In this document: in pieces, positions 1 through 5,768 of the stretch
Position numbering within the stretch: the stretch's first letter is position 1
How the letters are laid out: each line of letters starts with the position of its first letter
NCBI GenBank assembly: GCA_031283975.1
Contig: JAITAT010000257.1
Coordinates: 1 to 6,193 of the forward strand
Source: Synergistaceae bacterium
GTDB taxonomy: Bacteria; Synergistota; Synergistia; Synergistales; Synergistaceae
Length of the DNA stretch: 6,193 nucleotides
Direction of reading: 5' to 3'
The notes under the pieces: model-generated
Told to the model about the DNA's origin: nothing
The model's database searches: none
Seen by the model: only the letters and a program-made list of their open reading frames with translations
Made by a program: the position numbers and the translations under genes

Positions 1-870
1 GACGGGAGAGCCGAACTCTTTCTGCCCGTGGTGACTCAGCAGGATGTGCCCGATCTGAGTGGAGATATCGGATGAAAGCCCGGCTTCCTCTGAAAGTCTG
101 GTGAATTCAGCGTACCCCAGAGCTATATGGTCGAGAACAGCGCCCCGCAGCGTTATCTCGGGAACCGGCGCCATGGAGTACGACGTTATCTTGCCCCAGT
201 CGTGCAGCAGCGCCCCCGCTATCACGATCGAAACGTCGATGGACGGGTAGATTTTCTTGTAACTGACGGAGAGCGAGCGCGCCGCTTCCGTCACCGTCAC
301 GGAGTGTTCCAGCAGCCCGTGCGCGTAAGCGTGATGGTTCATGACCGCTGCGGGGGCCTCTCTGAAAAATTTGCCGCCGGGACCGTCGAAGACAAATTTC
401 AGAAAATCCCGTATTTCGCCGCCGCACTCTTCGATTAGATCGTTCAGTCTCGATTCGAGTATGGCAAAGGGCACGTCGGAACGAGCCATAAATTTCGACG
501 CCGGAAATTTCTCCTGATCGAGCAGGGAAATGGCATTGAAATTGTATTGCACCTGCCCCCTGAAATCGGCGGTCTTGCCGGTTATTCCGACTACTTGCCC
601 TTTCAGCCCGTTTATCCTGTCGTCGGAGAGCAACGCGGGTCTGTTTTCCAGCTCCGCGTCTGAACGATCCCACCACCCCGCGTCCGCCCATATTTTCGCG
701 TTCAAGACGCCGGACTCGTCGGACACCGTCATTTCCCTGTACGTTCTCCCATTTTTGTCAGTTTTTTTCAGAATGCCGTTCACGACGTATATTCCCTTGA
801 ACGTCTCCCCCGCCGCAAGAGCGCGAACCTCAGACGTCCGAAACAGTTTAGCCGAAATCGGAGCTGTCAT
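1..870 (-). CDS. yhaM: 3'-5' exoribonuclease YhaM family, OB-fold plus HD domain (3' end off the window)
   Basis: The frame is open for 290 codons from ATG at 870 to the left edge with no stop, so the C-terminus is missing. B. subtilis YhaM is about 314 residues, so probably a few dozen residues are lost. Residues ~20-120 look like an OB-fold nucleic-acid-binding domain (GETFKGIYVVNGILKKTDKNG, then VSDESGVLNAKIW and GQVVGITGK). Residues ~170-290 are an HD phosphohydrolase domain: H180 and H189 (AYAHGLLEHS), the HD pair H223-D224 in LLHDWGK, DH at 247-248, and GHILLSHHG at 274-282, the last typical of YhaM/CbfB. Family members are cytoplasmic metal-dependent exonucleases that shorten RNA (and ssDNA) from the 3' end. 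An SD (AAAGGA, about 8 nt upstream) supports this start. It is divergent from thrS. Family assignment is strong; the substrate in this organism is inferred. Confidence 0.88.
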   Translation of the reverse strand, partial: MTAPISAKLFRTSEVRALAAGETFKGIYVVNGILKKTDKNGRTYREMTVSDESGVLNAKIWADAGWWDRSDAELENRPALLSDDRINGLKGQVVGITGKTADFRGQVQYNFNAISLLDQEKFPASKFMARSDVPFAILESRLNDLIEECGGEIRDFLKFVFDGPGGKFFREAPAAVMNHHAYAHGLLEHSVTVTEAARSLSVSYKKIYPSIDVSIVIAGALLHDWGKITSYSMAPVPEITLRGAVLDHIALGYAEFTRLSEEAGLSSDISTQIGHILLSHHGQKEFGSPV

Positions 871-904
871 TTCATCAATCCTTTCAGGCGTTACGAATCC
901 GACT

Positions 905-913
905 ATTTTAACA
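905..913 (-). promoter_or_regulatory. Extended -10 promoter candidate for yhaM
   Basis: On the minus strand the sequence reads TG-T-TAAAAT, an extended -10 element with five of six matches to TATAAT. A start about 7 nt downstream would leave a leader of roughly 28 nt carrying the yhaM SD. No good -35 lies at 17 bp; TTGCGT at 932-937 is 21 bp away, so recognition would depend on the extended -10. The spacer contains the perfect palindrome GGCGCGCGCC (919-928). The prediction rests on motif matching only. Confidence 0.45.
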
Positions 914-983
914 CGACAGGCGCGCGCCGTTACGCAAAAAACCGCGAAATATTATTGAATCTTGAGACGCGAAACCACAGATT

Positions 984-1006
984 AAAAAACGCGGGCGGGA
1001 GCCGCG
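984..1006 (-). terminator. Minus-strand intrinsic terminator in the yhaM-thrS gap
   Basis: Read on the minus strand, CGCGG (1006-1002) pairs with CCGCG (994-990) around a 7-nt loop and is followed at once by six T (989-984). The stem is short but all G-C. It lies upstream of yhaM rather than after a gene. It would stop leftward transcripts starting in or before the thrS promoter region, or act as an attenuator if yhaM has a promoter further upstream. Confidence 0.5.
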
Positions 1007-1041
1007 ACGGTTTGTCCGCGGTTCGAGGCCCCAACGCGCTA

Positions 1042-1070
1042 TTGTTATTTAATCAGCGCTAACTTATAAT
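1042..1070 (+). promoter_or_regulatory. Sigma-70-type promoter of thrS
   Basis: TTGTTA (1042-1047) is separated by exactly 17 bp from a perfect TATAAT (1065-1070). Transcription would start near 1077, leaving only about 14 nt before the thrS ATG, so the SD would sit at the very 5' end of the message. Motif-based, but the match and spacing are good. Confidence 0.7.
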
Positions 1071-1090
1071 GTCTTCAAGGAGATGATGAT

Positions 1091-2983
1091 ATGTCCAGTT
1101 ACAGAGGTCCCGAAAATAAATCGTTCGTGACGGAGAACGAGACGACTCCGTTCGAGTTGTTCGATAAATGGAATATAACAGGCGCGCTCGCGGCAGCTGT
1201 TGACGGCAAATTTGTCGATCTTCACCGGACGATAACGGGCGGCGGAACGGTTATGCCCGTGACGCCGGATTCGCCGGAAGGGCTTTCGATATTGAGGCAC
1301 TCGGCGTCTCACCTGATGGCCCAGGCGATAACCAGGCTTTATAAGGGCGCGCAATTCGGGGTGGGGCCCGCCATACAGGACGGATTTTATTACGACGTGC
1401 TGTTCCCCGAAGCGATCACCGACGACGACCTGCCCGTCATAGAAGCGGAGATGAAAAAACTCTCCAAGGAAAAGTTCCGCATCGAGCGCGTGGAAGTATC
1501 CGCGGCCGAGGCTCTTGAAAAATTCGCGGGCGACCGGTTCAAGACGGAACTGCTGAATGATATCGGAGAGGAGCGGGTATCGCTTTACGGGCAGGGAGAC
1601 TTCTGGGATCTCTGCCGCGGGCCGCATGTTCCCAACACCGGATACATCAAACATTTCAAGCTGATGTCGCTGGCCGGCGCATACTGGCGCGGAAACGAAA
1701 AAAACGTCATGCTCACCAGAATCTACGGCACGGCGTTCGCCGACGCGGAATCTCTGGACGGTTACCTGAAAATGATGGAAGAAGCCAAACTTCGCGACCA
1801 CAGAAAACTGGGACGCGAACTCGACCTGTTCAGCTTTCAGCCGGAGGGGCCCGGTTTTCCGTTTTTCCACCCCAAGGGTATGACGCTGATGAACAAGCTG
1901 CTCGATTTCTGGCGGCGCGAGCACGCGAAACGCGGTTACGGAGAGATAAAAACCCCTCTCATCCTGGAACGGGAGTTATGGCAGCGTTCGGGACACTGGG
2001 ATCACTACCGCGAGAATATGTATTTCACCGAGATTGACGAACGCCCATACGCCATAAAGCCCATGAACTGCCCCGGCGGTATACTCGTTTACAAGACTTG
2101 CAAGCGCAGTTACAGGGATCTCCCCCTTCGCATGGCGGAACTCGGCACGGTTCACAGGCACGAACGGTCGGGAGTGCTGCACGGGCTGATGAGAGTGAGA
2201 TGCTTTACGCAGGACGACGCGCACGTCTATTGCACCAGGGAACAGATAGGGGACGAGGTCAAAGCCATCATAGACCTCGACAAATATATTTATGGCGTCT
2301 TCGGGTTCAAGTTTACGGTCGAACTGTCGACCAGGCCGGACAATTTCATGGGCGATCCCGCCGCGTGGGAGGAAGCCGAGAACAGTCTCCGAAAAGTTCT
2401 GGAAGAGACAGGCGTCCCCTTCAAAATCAACCCGGGCGACGGGGCTTTTTACGGGCCCAAGATAGATTTTCACCTTAAAGACAGCATTGGCAGAACATGG
2501 CAATGCGGGACGATTCAACTCGATTTTCAATTGCCCGAAAAGTTCGACATGAAGTACGCCGGCGGCGACGGGGCCGAACACAGGCCGGTCATGCTGCACA
2601 GAACCGTGCTGGGCAGTCTGGAACGGTTCATCGGAATTTTGACGGAACATTACGCCGGGGCTTTCCCCTATTGGATATCGCCGGTTCAGGTGAAGATAAT
2701 ACAGGTAAAGCCGGATTTTGAAAGCTACGCGCTCAAAATATCGGACGAACTCGAAAGCATGAATGTTCGGGTAGAGCGGGACGCGCGTGACGAAAAACTC
2801 GGCAAAAAAATTCGCGACGCTCAGATGGAAAAAGTGCCTTACATGCTGATAATAGGGGCAAAGGAAGCCGAACTCAATACGGTGTCGGTGCGCACGCGTT
2901 CAGGCGGCGACATCGGGAGCAGAACCCCGGAAGAGTTGAAAACCATGCTGAAATCGGAGTTCAAACCTCCTCTGATGGACTGA
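1091..2983 (+). CDS. thrS: Threonine--tRNA ligase (threonyl-tRNA synthetase)
   Basis: A complete 630-residue class II synthetase (E. coli ThrRS is 642) that charges tRNA-Thr with threonine using ATP in the cytoplasm. Residues ~15-60 are a divergent TGS domain in which the usual LPDG strand is not recognisable. Residues ~65-225 form the editing domain, with HSASH (H70, H74) and the DLCRGPH element (C175, H179) that clear mischarged serine. The catalytic core spans ~240-530. Its zinc ligands are C327 (KPMNCPGG), H378 (QDDAHVY) and H503 (MLHR). Motif 2 carries R356 (TVHRHERSG) and motif 3 carries R512 (GSLERF). Residues ~532-625 are the anticodon-binding domain (VPYMLIIGAKE, VRTRSGGDIG). AAGGAG at 1077-1082, 8 nt upstream, fixes the start; ATG triplets at 1083 and 1086 are out of frame. 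It is the first member of a thrS...infC-rpmI-rplT-pheS cluster. No defect was seen. Confidence 0.98.
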   Translation: MSSYRGPENKSFVTENETTPFELFDKWNITGALAAAVDGKFVDLHRTITGGGTVMPVTPDSPEGLSILRHSASHLMAQAITRLYKGAQFGVGPAIQDGFYYDVLFPEAITDDDLPVIEAEMKKLSKEKFRIERVEVSAAEALEKFAGDRFKTELLNDIGEERVSLYGQGDFWDLCRGPHVPNTGYIKHFKLMSLAGAYWRGNEKNVMLTRIYGTAFADAESLDGYLKMMEEAKLRDHRKLGRELDLFSFQPEGPGFPFFHPKGMTLMNKLLDFWRREHAKRGYGEIKTPLILERELWQRSGHWDHYRENMYFTEIDERPYAIKPMNCPGGILVYKTCKRSYRDLPLRMAELGTVHRHERSGVLHGLMRVRCFTQDDAHVYCTREQIGDEVKAIIDLDKYIYGVFGFKFTVELSTRPDNFMGDPAAWEEAENSLRKVLEETGVPFKINPGDGAFYGPKIDFHLKDSIGRTWQCGTIQLDFQLPEKFDMKYAGGDGAEHRPVMLHRTVLGSLERFIGILTEHYAGAFPYWISPVQVKIIQVKPDFESYALKISDELESMNVRVERDARDEKLGKKIRDAQMEKVPYMLIIGAKEAELNTVSVRTRSGGDIGSRTPEELKTMLKSEFKPPLMD

Positions 2984-2987
2984 CGTT

Positions 2988-4148
2988 TTAACGCTTGAGT
3001 TTCCATATGCCCTCAAGTCTGTTAAGCGCTTCGTACAGCGTTTCGTCTTTTTTGGCGAAATGCAGGCGTATCAGATGATTGACGTTTTCCCTGAAAAAAC
3101 TCGAGCCGGGGACGGCGCCGACGCCTACTTTTTCAGCGAGGTCGACGCATAATTCCATATCGCTTTCGTAACCCAGGGGCGACACGTCCAGCATCACGTA
3201 ATAAGCTCCGTCGGGCTTTGTGTAGCCGATGCCGATATGGTCGAGCCCGCTGAGGAACAGTTCGCGTTTTTCCGTGTATGTCCTCAGCAGATCGCGGTAA
3301 TACTCCTCCCCCATTTTAAGTCCGGCGACCGCGGCTTCCTGAAGCGGGGAAGGCGCTCCTACCGTCAGGAAATCGTGGACTTTGCGAAGCGTCTCGCTTA
3401 TCCGCGCTGGAGCGATGATATATCCCAGCCTCCAGCCCGTTATGGAATACGTCTTCGAAAGCGAGCCGCACGATAGCGTGCGTTCGAACATGCCGGGAAG
3501 GGACGCGATGTAAATGTGCCGGCGCGGTTCGTAAACTATATGTTCGTAAACCTCGTCCGTGATGATGTACGAGTCGTATTTTTTCGCAAGCTCCGATATT
3601 ACCGACAGTTCCTCATACGTGAACACTTTGCCGGTCGGGTTGGACGGGTTGCAGAGAATGAGCGCCTTCGGGCGCCGTTTGAACGCGGATTCCAGTTCGT
3701 CTGTGTCGAACCCGAACAGAGGCGGCCGCAGCGGCACGTATATGGGCTCCGCGCCGGACAGAATGGCGTCCGCGCCGTAATTTTCATAGAACGGCGAAAA
3801 GACTATGACCTCGTCCCCCGGGTTGACCACGCTCATCATCGCCGTCATCATCGCTTCGGTGCTGCCGCAGGTCACGGTTATGTCCTCGTCCGGGTCTATA
3901 TCACGCCCCATCAGTTTCGACTGCTTTTCAGCCAGAGCCTCCCGGAAATTTCGCGCCCCCCAGGTGATCGCGTACTGGTGCGGGCCGGACGCCGCCACCT
4001 CCGCTAATCGCGACAATATTTCCCTTGGCGGATCGAAATCGGGAAACCCCTGAGAAAGATTGATCGCGTCGCATTCCAACGACACGCGGGTCATTCTTCT
4101 TATGACAGAATCCGTAAATCCATTTGTCCTATCGGATAGACGCTGCAT
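2988..4148 (-). CDS. Class I PLP-dependent aminotransferase (specificity unknown)
   Basis: A complete 386-residue fold-type I aminotransferase that would move an amino group between an amino acid and a 2-oxo acid in the cytoplasm. Visible residues: N170 in NPSNPTG, D198 and Y201 in TDEVYEH (cofactor ring), K232 in SLSKTYSITGWRLGY (Schiff-base lysine), R240 (phosphate), and R361 in LIRLHFA (substrate carboxylate). GSTEAMM near 95-101 and SPFYENY at 118-124 complete the cofactor pocket. The N-terminus (INLSQGFPDFDPP) resembles the kynurenine/glutamine/methionine aminotransferase branch of the aspartate aminotransferase superfamily, but the substrate cannot be read from the sequence. ATG at 4148 follows GGAGG by 6 nt. 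The gene lies inverted between thrS and infC, convergent with thrS (4-bp gap) and divergent from infC, with its own strong promoter. It is therefore probably not co-expressed with the translation genes. Confidence 0.93.
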   Translation of the reverse strand: MQRLSDRTNGFTDSVIRRMTRVSLECDAINLSQGFPDFDPPREILSRLAEVAASGPHQYAITWGARNFREALAEKQSKLMGRDIDPDEDITVTCGSTEAMMTAMMSVVNPGDEVIVFSPFYENYGADAILSGAEPIYVPLRPPLFGFDTDELESAFKRRPKALILCNPSNPTGKVFTYEELSVISELAKKYDSYIITDEVYEHIVYEPRRHIYIASLPGMFERTLSCGSLSKTYSITGWRLGYIIAPARISETLRKVHDFLTVGAPSPLQEAAVAGLKMGEEYYRDLLRTYTEKRELFLSGLDHIGIGYTKPDGAYYVMLDVSPLGYESDMELCVDLAEKVGVGAVPGSSFFRENVNHLIRLHFAKKDETLYEALNRLEGIWKLKR

Positions 4149-4173
4149 ATTGTGCCTCCATCTACATTAATCC

Positions 4174-4196
4174 CACTTATATAGCGTGTATAACTG
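4174..4196. promoter_or_regulatory. Imperfect palindrome at the aminotransferase start site, candidate operator
   Basis: Arms CACTTATA (4174-4181) and TATAACTG (4189-4196) are inverted with 7 of 8 positions matching around a 7-bp spacer. The dyad covers the predicted start (~4194) and early leader of the aminotransferase transcript, which is typical of a repressor site. The cognate regulator is not in the window. Confidence 0.35.
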
Positions 4197-4200
4197 GCGT

Positions 4201-4229
4201 AATATACAGTCTCATATCCGGCGTGTCAA
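4201..4229 (-). promoter_or_regulatory. Strong sigma-70-type promoter of the aminotransferase gene
   Basis: On the minus strand a perfect TTGACA (4229-4224) is followed after exactly 17 bp by TATATT (4206-4201), five of six matches to the -10 consensus. The predicted start near 4194 gives a ~45-nt leader with a GGAGG SD. This is the best promoter match in the window and is independent of the infC promoter on the other strand. Confidence 0.75.
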
Positions 4230-4255
4230 CGCGCCGCAAGTATCCGTGAAAAACA

Positions 4256-4284
4256 TTTGCATTTATCCGTAATGGTGATATACT
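4256..4284 (+). promoter_or_regulatory. Extended -10 promoter of the infC operon
   Basis: TATACT (4279-4284) is preceded by TGA, giving the extended -10 form TG-n-TATACT. TTTGCA (4256-4261), a four-of-six -35 match, lies 17 bp upstream. The start would be near 4291. It is needed because the inverted aminotransferase gene cuts infC off from thrS transcription. The two divergent -35 boxes are about 26 bp apart. Confidence 0.6.
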
Positions 4285-4290
4285 TCGTTG

Positions 4291-4439
4291 GCTGACAAAC
4301 AGCATCAAGAAGAGGATGCGCCTCTCACCCGCCGGTTTGGGCTGTCGGGTAAAAGCCGAAAATATTTTAGGGCGGAGCGCGTCGTGTGTTCCGCCCTTAT
4401 TTTTTTAAGAACATACAAAATCACTGGAGGTGGTTTGAC
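4291..4439 (+). promoter_or_regulatory. infC leader RNA, candidate attenuator
   Basis: About 150 nt lie between the predicted start and the infC start codon with no plausible gene inside. In order it can form GCTG/CAGC (4291-4294 with 4300-4303), GCATC/GATGC (4302-4306 with 4315-4319) or the competing AGAGG/CCTCT (4311-4315 with 4321-4325), then ACCCG/CGGGT (4327-4331 with 4346-4350), and finally a terminator (4369-4406). CCGCC at 4329-4333 can instead pair with GGCGG at 4371-4375 in the terminator's left arm, a weak antiterminator option. In Firmicutes the same operon is controlled by an L20-binding leader that ends in a terminator. Equivalence here is inferred from position, not from matching sequence. 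Confidence 0.55.
4369..4406 (+). terminator. Intrinsic terminator inside the infC leader
   Basis: AGGGCGGA (4369-4376) pairs perfectly with TCCGCCCT (4390-4397). Four more pairs, two of them G-U, extend the stem to 12 bp around the loop GTCGT. TTATTTTTTT follows directly (4397-4406). It stands 33 nt before the infC start and downstream of the predicted infC promoter, so it must be bypassed for infC-rpmI-rplT expression. No gene on this strand ends before it, so it is best read as an attenuator. Confidence 0.85.
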
Positions 4440-4442
4440 ATT
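4426..4442 (+). promoter_or_regulatory. infC ribosome binding site and AUU start codon
   Basis: GGAGGTG (4426-4432), a long match to the anti-SD, precedes ATT at 4440-4442 by 7 nt. No in-frame ATG, GTG or TTG occurs at a usable distance. GTG at 4386 lies inside the terminator stem-loop and upstream of the SD. TTG at 4435 is in another frame and stops early. IF3 rejects AUU starts, and E. coli infC uses AUU for autorepression, so this arrangement implies the same control. Confidence 0.85.
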
Positions 4443-5051
4443 AACAACGCACCGATCAGCAAAGACGACGAACCGCGCGTGAACTCGGAAATCCGATCCA
4501 CGGAAGTACTGCTTATCGACGATCAAGGGAATAAAATCGGCGTTGTGCCGGTGACGGAGGCTCTCCGCCTTTCCGAAGAACGGGATCTCGATCTGGTGGA
4601 GGTTGCGCCGCTGGCGAATCCGCCGGTGTGCAGGATTCTCGATTACGGAAAATATCGCTTTCAGCAGCAAAAAAGGGACAAGGACGCGCGTAAAAAACAG
4701 AAAAATCAGACCGTAAAAGAGATCAAAATGCGCCCTAAAATAGATCAGCACGACTATGATTTCAAAGTCAAAGCGATTAAGACCTTTTTATCCGATGGGC
4801 ATCGCGTCAAGGTCTCGATATTTTTCAGAGGCAGAGAGATGGCTTTCCTCGACAGAGGCCGCGAAGTTTTAAACCGCGTCAGGGACACCGTCGATCCGCT
4901 CGGTAAAATCGAGTCCGAACCGAGGATGGAAGGCGCTTATATGAGAATGATGATATGCCCGGCTTCGAGTTTGCCGGTTTTCAAACCGGAAAAACCGGCG
5001 GACAAACACGCCGAAAACACAGAAAAAAACCGAAACGGAACTGCCGTATAG
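4440..5051 (+). CDS. infC: Translation initiation factor IF-3
   Basis: 203 residues counted from the AUU start, read as initiator Met. IF3 binds the 30S subunit, keeps 50S off, and proofreads start codon and initiator tRNA. The N-domain (~14-85) includes [14 protein letters not shown] and the family signature [18 protein letters not shown] (61-78). A lysine-rich linker ([11 protein letters not shown]) leads to the C-domain (~92-175) with [18 protein letters not shown] and [12 protein letters not shown]. About 25 residues after the usual end ([14 protein letters not shown]) form a polar Lys/Glu/Pro-rich tail that B. subtilis IF3 lacks. The start choice is explained in the entry at 4426. The stop TAG overlaps the rpmI SD, 11 nt before the rpmI ATG, which implies coupling. 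Expression is probably controlled by the leader terminator and by AUU autorepression. Confidence 0.96.
   Translation: MNNAPISKDDEPRVNSEIRSTEVLLIDDQGNKIGVVPVTEALRLSEERDLDLVEVAPLANPPVCRILDYGKYRFQQQKRDKDARKKQKNQTVKEIKMRPKIDQHDYDFKVKAIKTFLSDGHRVKVSIFFRGREMAFLDRGREVLNRVRDTVDPLGKIESEPRMEGAYMRMMICPASSLPVFKPEKPADKHAENTEKNRNGTAV
4973..4999 (+). repeat. Switchable stem at the infC 3' end
   Basis: GCCGGTTTT (4973-4981) pairs perfectly with AAAACCGGC (4991-4999), 9 bp with a 9-nt loop. The same left arm can instead pair with AACCGG at 4984-4989 as a 6-bp hairpin with a TTCA loop. It lies about 64 nt before rpmI, within the codons for the KPEKP tail of IF3. It could be an RNA element acting on rpmI-rplT translation, or a by-product of repeated Lys-Pro codons. 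Confidence 0.35.
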
Positions 5052-5062
5052 GAGGAATTTTT

Positions 5063-5260
5063 ATGCCGAAGATGAAATCCCACTCAGGGACGAAAAAGCG
5101 CTTCAACGTTACCGGGGCGGGCAAGATAACCTACCAGAAGAGCGGACGCCGCCACATATTAGTTAATAAATCGCGCAAGCGTACGCGCGCTCTCAAAAAG
5201 AAAGGCGTGATCACCCCCGCTTTTCAGGCGCACATGAAACGTCTCATGCCTTACGCTTGA
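5063..5260 (+). CDS. rpmI: 50S ribosomal protein bL35
   Basis: 65 residues, the usual bL35 length. The N-terminus [14 protein letters not shown], followed by [25 protein letters not shown], is the family hallmark. The protein is small, basic (Lys/Arg-rich throughout) and part of the large subunit. The SD AGGAGG spans the infC stop codon, 6-7 nt before this ATG. An in-frame opening running back to 4955 inside infC is ignored because the family N-terminus and the SD both fix this start. It is the middle gene of infC-rpmI-rplT, 30 nt before rplT. Confidence 0.97.
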   Translation: MPKMKSHSGTKKRFNVTGAGKITYQKSGRRHILVNKSRKRTRALKKKGVITPAFQAHMKRLMPYA

Positions 5261-5290
5261 GTTGGATACAATGACAGGGAGTGACCGGAT

Positions 5291-5653
5291 ATGCGTGTAA
5301 AAGGTTCCAGCGCCAGCAGGAGAAAACTTAAAAAACTATTCCTCATAACAAAGGGTTATTGGGGACGAAAGAAAAACGTATACAGGAGGGCGCGTGAAGC
5401 TTACCTCAAATCACTCACGCGAATGTTCCATGATCGCAAACTCAAAAAGCGCGACTTTCGCAAATTGTGGATCATGCGCATAAACGCGGCCGCCCGCACA
5501 AATGGAATGCGTTACAGCGTCCTTATGAACGGTCTCAAAAAAGCGAACGTCGCCATCAACCGCAAGATGCTCGCGGATCTCGCCGTACACGACGCCCCGG
5601 CTTTCGCGCAGCTCGTCTTAAAAGCCAACAAAGCCCTGGGAACCGCTGATTAA
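5291..5653 (+). CDS. rplT: 50S ribosomal protein bL20
   Basis: 120 residues, close to the usual ~117. bL20 binds 23S rRNA early in large-subunit assembly and, in E. coli and B. subtilis, represses its own operon. The long basic N-terminal arm (1-~60) is followed by the globular rRNA-binding part; the conserved core KRDFRKLWIMRINAAARTNG (53-72) and NGLKKANVAINRKMLADLAV identify it. The N-terminus reads MRVKGSSASRR rather than the common MARVKRG, and KGYWG replaces the common KGYRG, so the arm is divergent. AGGGAG at 5276-5281 precedes the ATG by 9 nt. It is the last gene of the infC unit; pheS follows after 170 nt. It is the natural candidate ligand for the leader upstream of infC. Confidence 0.97.
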   Translation: MRVKGSSASRRKLKKLFLITKGYWGRKKNVYRRAREAYLKSLTRMFHDRKLKKRDFRKLWIMRINAAARTNGMRYSVLMNGLKKANVAINRKMLADLAVHDAPAFAQLVLKANKALGTAD

Positions 5654-5677
5654 ATCTCCGAAACGAGATTAACCGTT

Positions 5678-5707
5678 TTGGAACGCCGGCGCAATCAGGG
5701 TTTTAAT
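5678..5707 (+). promoter_or_regulatory. Possible promoter for pheS
   Basis: TTGGAA (5678-5683) and TTTAAT (5702-5707) are 18 bp apart, with four and five of six consensus matches. Transcription from about 5714 would carry a ~110-nt leader containing the long hairpin before pheS. The evidence is weak, and readthrough from rplT is an equal alternative because no clear terminator separates the two genes. Confidence 0.3.
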
Positions 5708-5768
5708 CTTCGCCCTTTGGGTCTCTGACATCTAAACGCGGCCCAGTGTTTCGCCGGATAACGTAGTG

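Noticed and set aside
1016..1036. tRNA T-arm-like GGTTCGAGGCC before thrS, possible tRNA or tRNA mimic
   Set aside because: The flanks cannot form the 5-bp T stem and no acceptor, D or anticodon arm is found around it. It also lies upstream of the predicted thrS transcription start.
871..1090. T-box riboswitch upstream of thrS
   Set aside because: No T-box consensus or antiterminator with it, and no plus-strand terminator before the SD.
1064..1924. 286-codon open frame opposite thrS
   Set aside because: It is antisense to a complete, highly conserved synthetase, has no recognisable domain and is an expected shadow in GC-rich DNA.
4386..4439. GTG 4386 as infC start, giving 221 residues
   Set aside because: The added residues read through the terminator loop, T-tract and SD, and do not resemble an IF3 N-terminus.
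5271..5300. Nine-codon ATG frame overlapping the rplT start, possible regulatory upstream ORF
   Set aside because: It has no proper SD, whereas AGGGAG is well placed for the rplT ATG. Such short overlaps are common by chance.
5653..5670. AATCTC/GAGATT hairpin at the rplT stop as terminator
   Set aside because: The stem is only 6 bp and largely A-T, and TTTT is 5 nt away and only four long, so it is not a convincing terminator.
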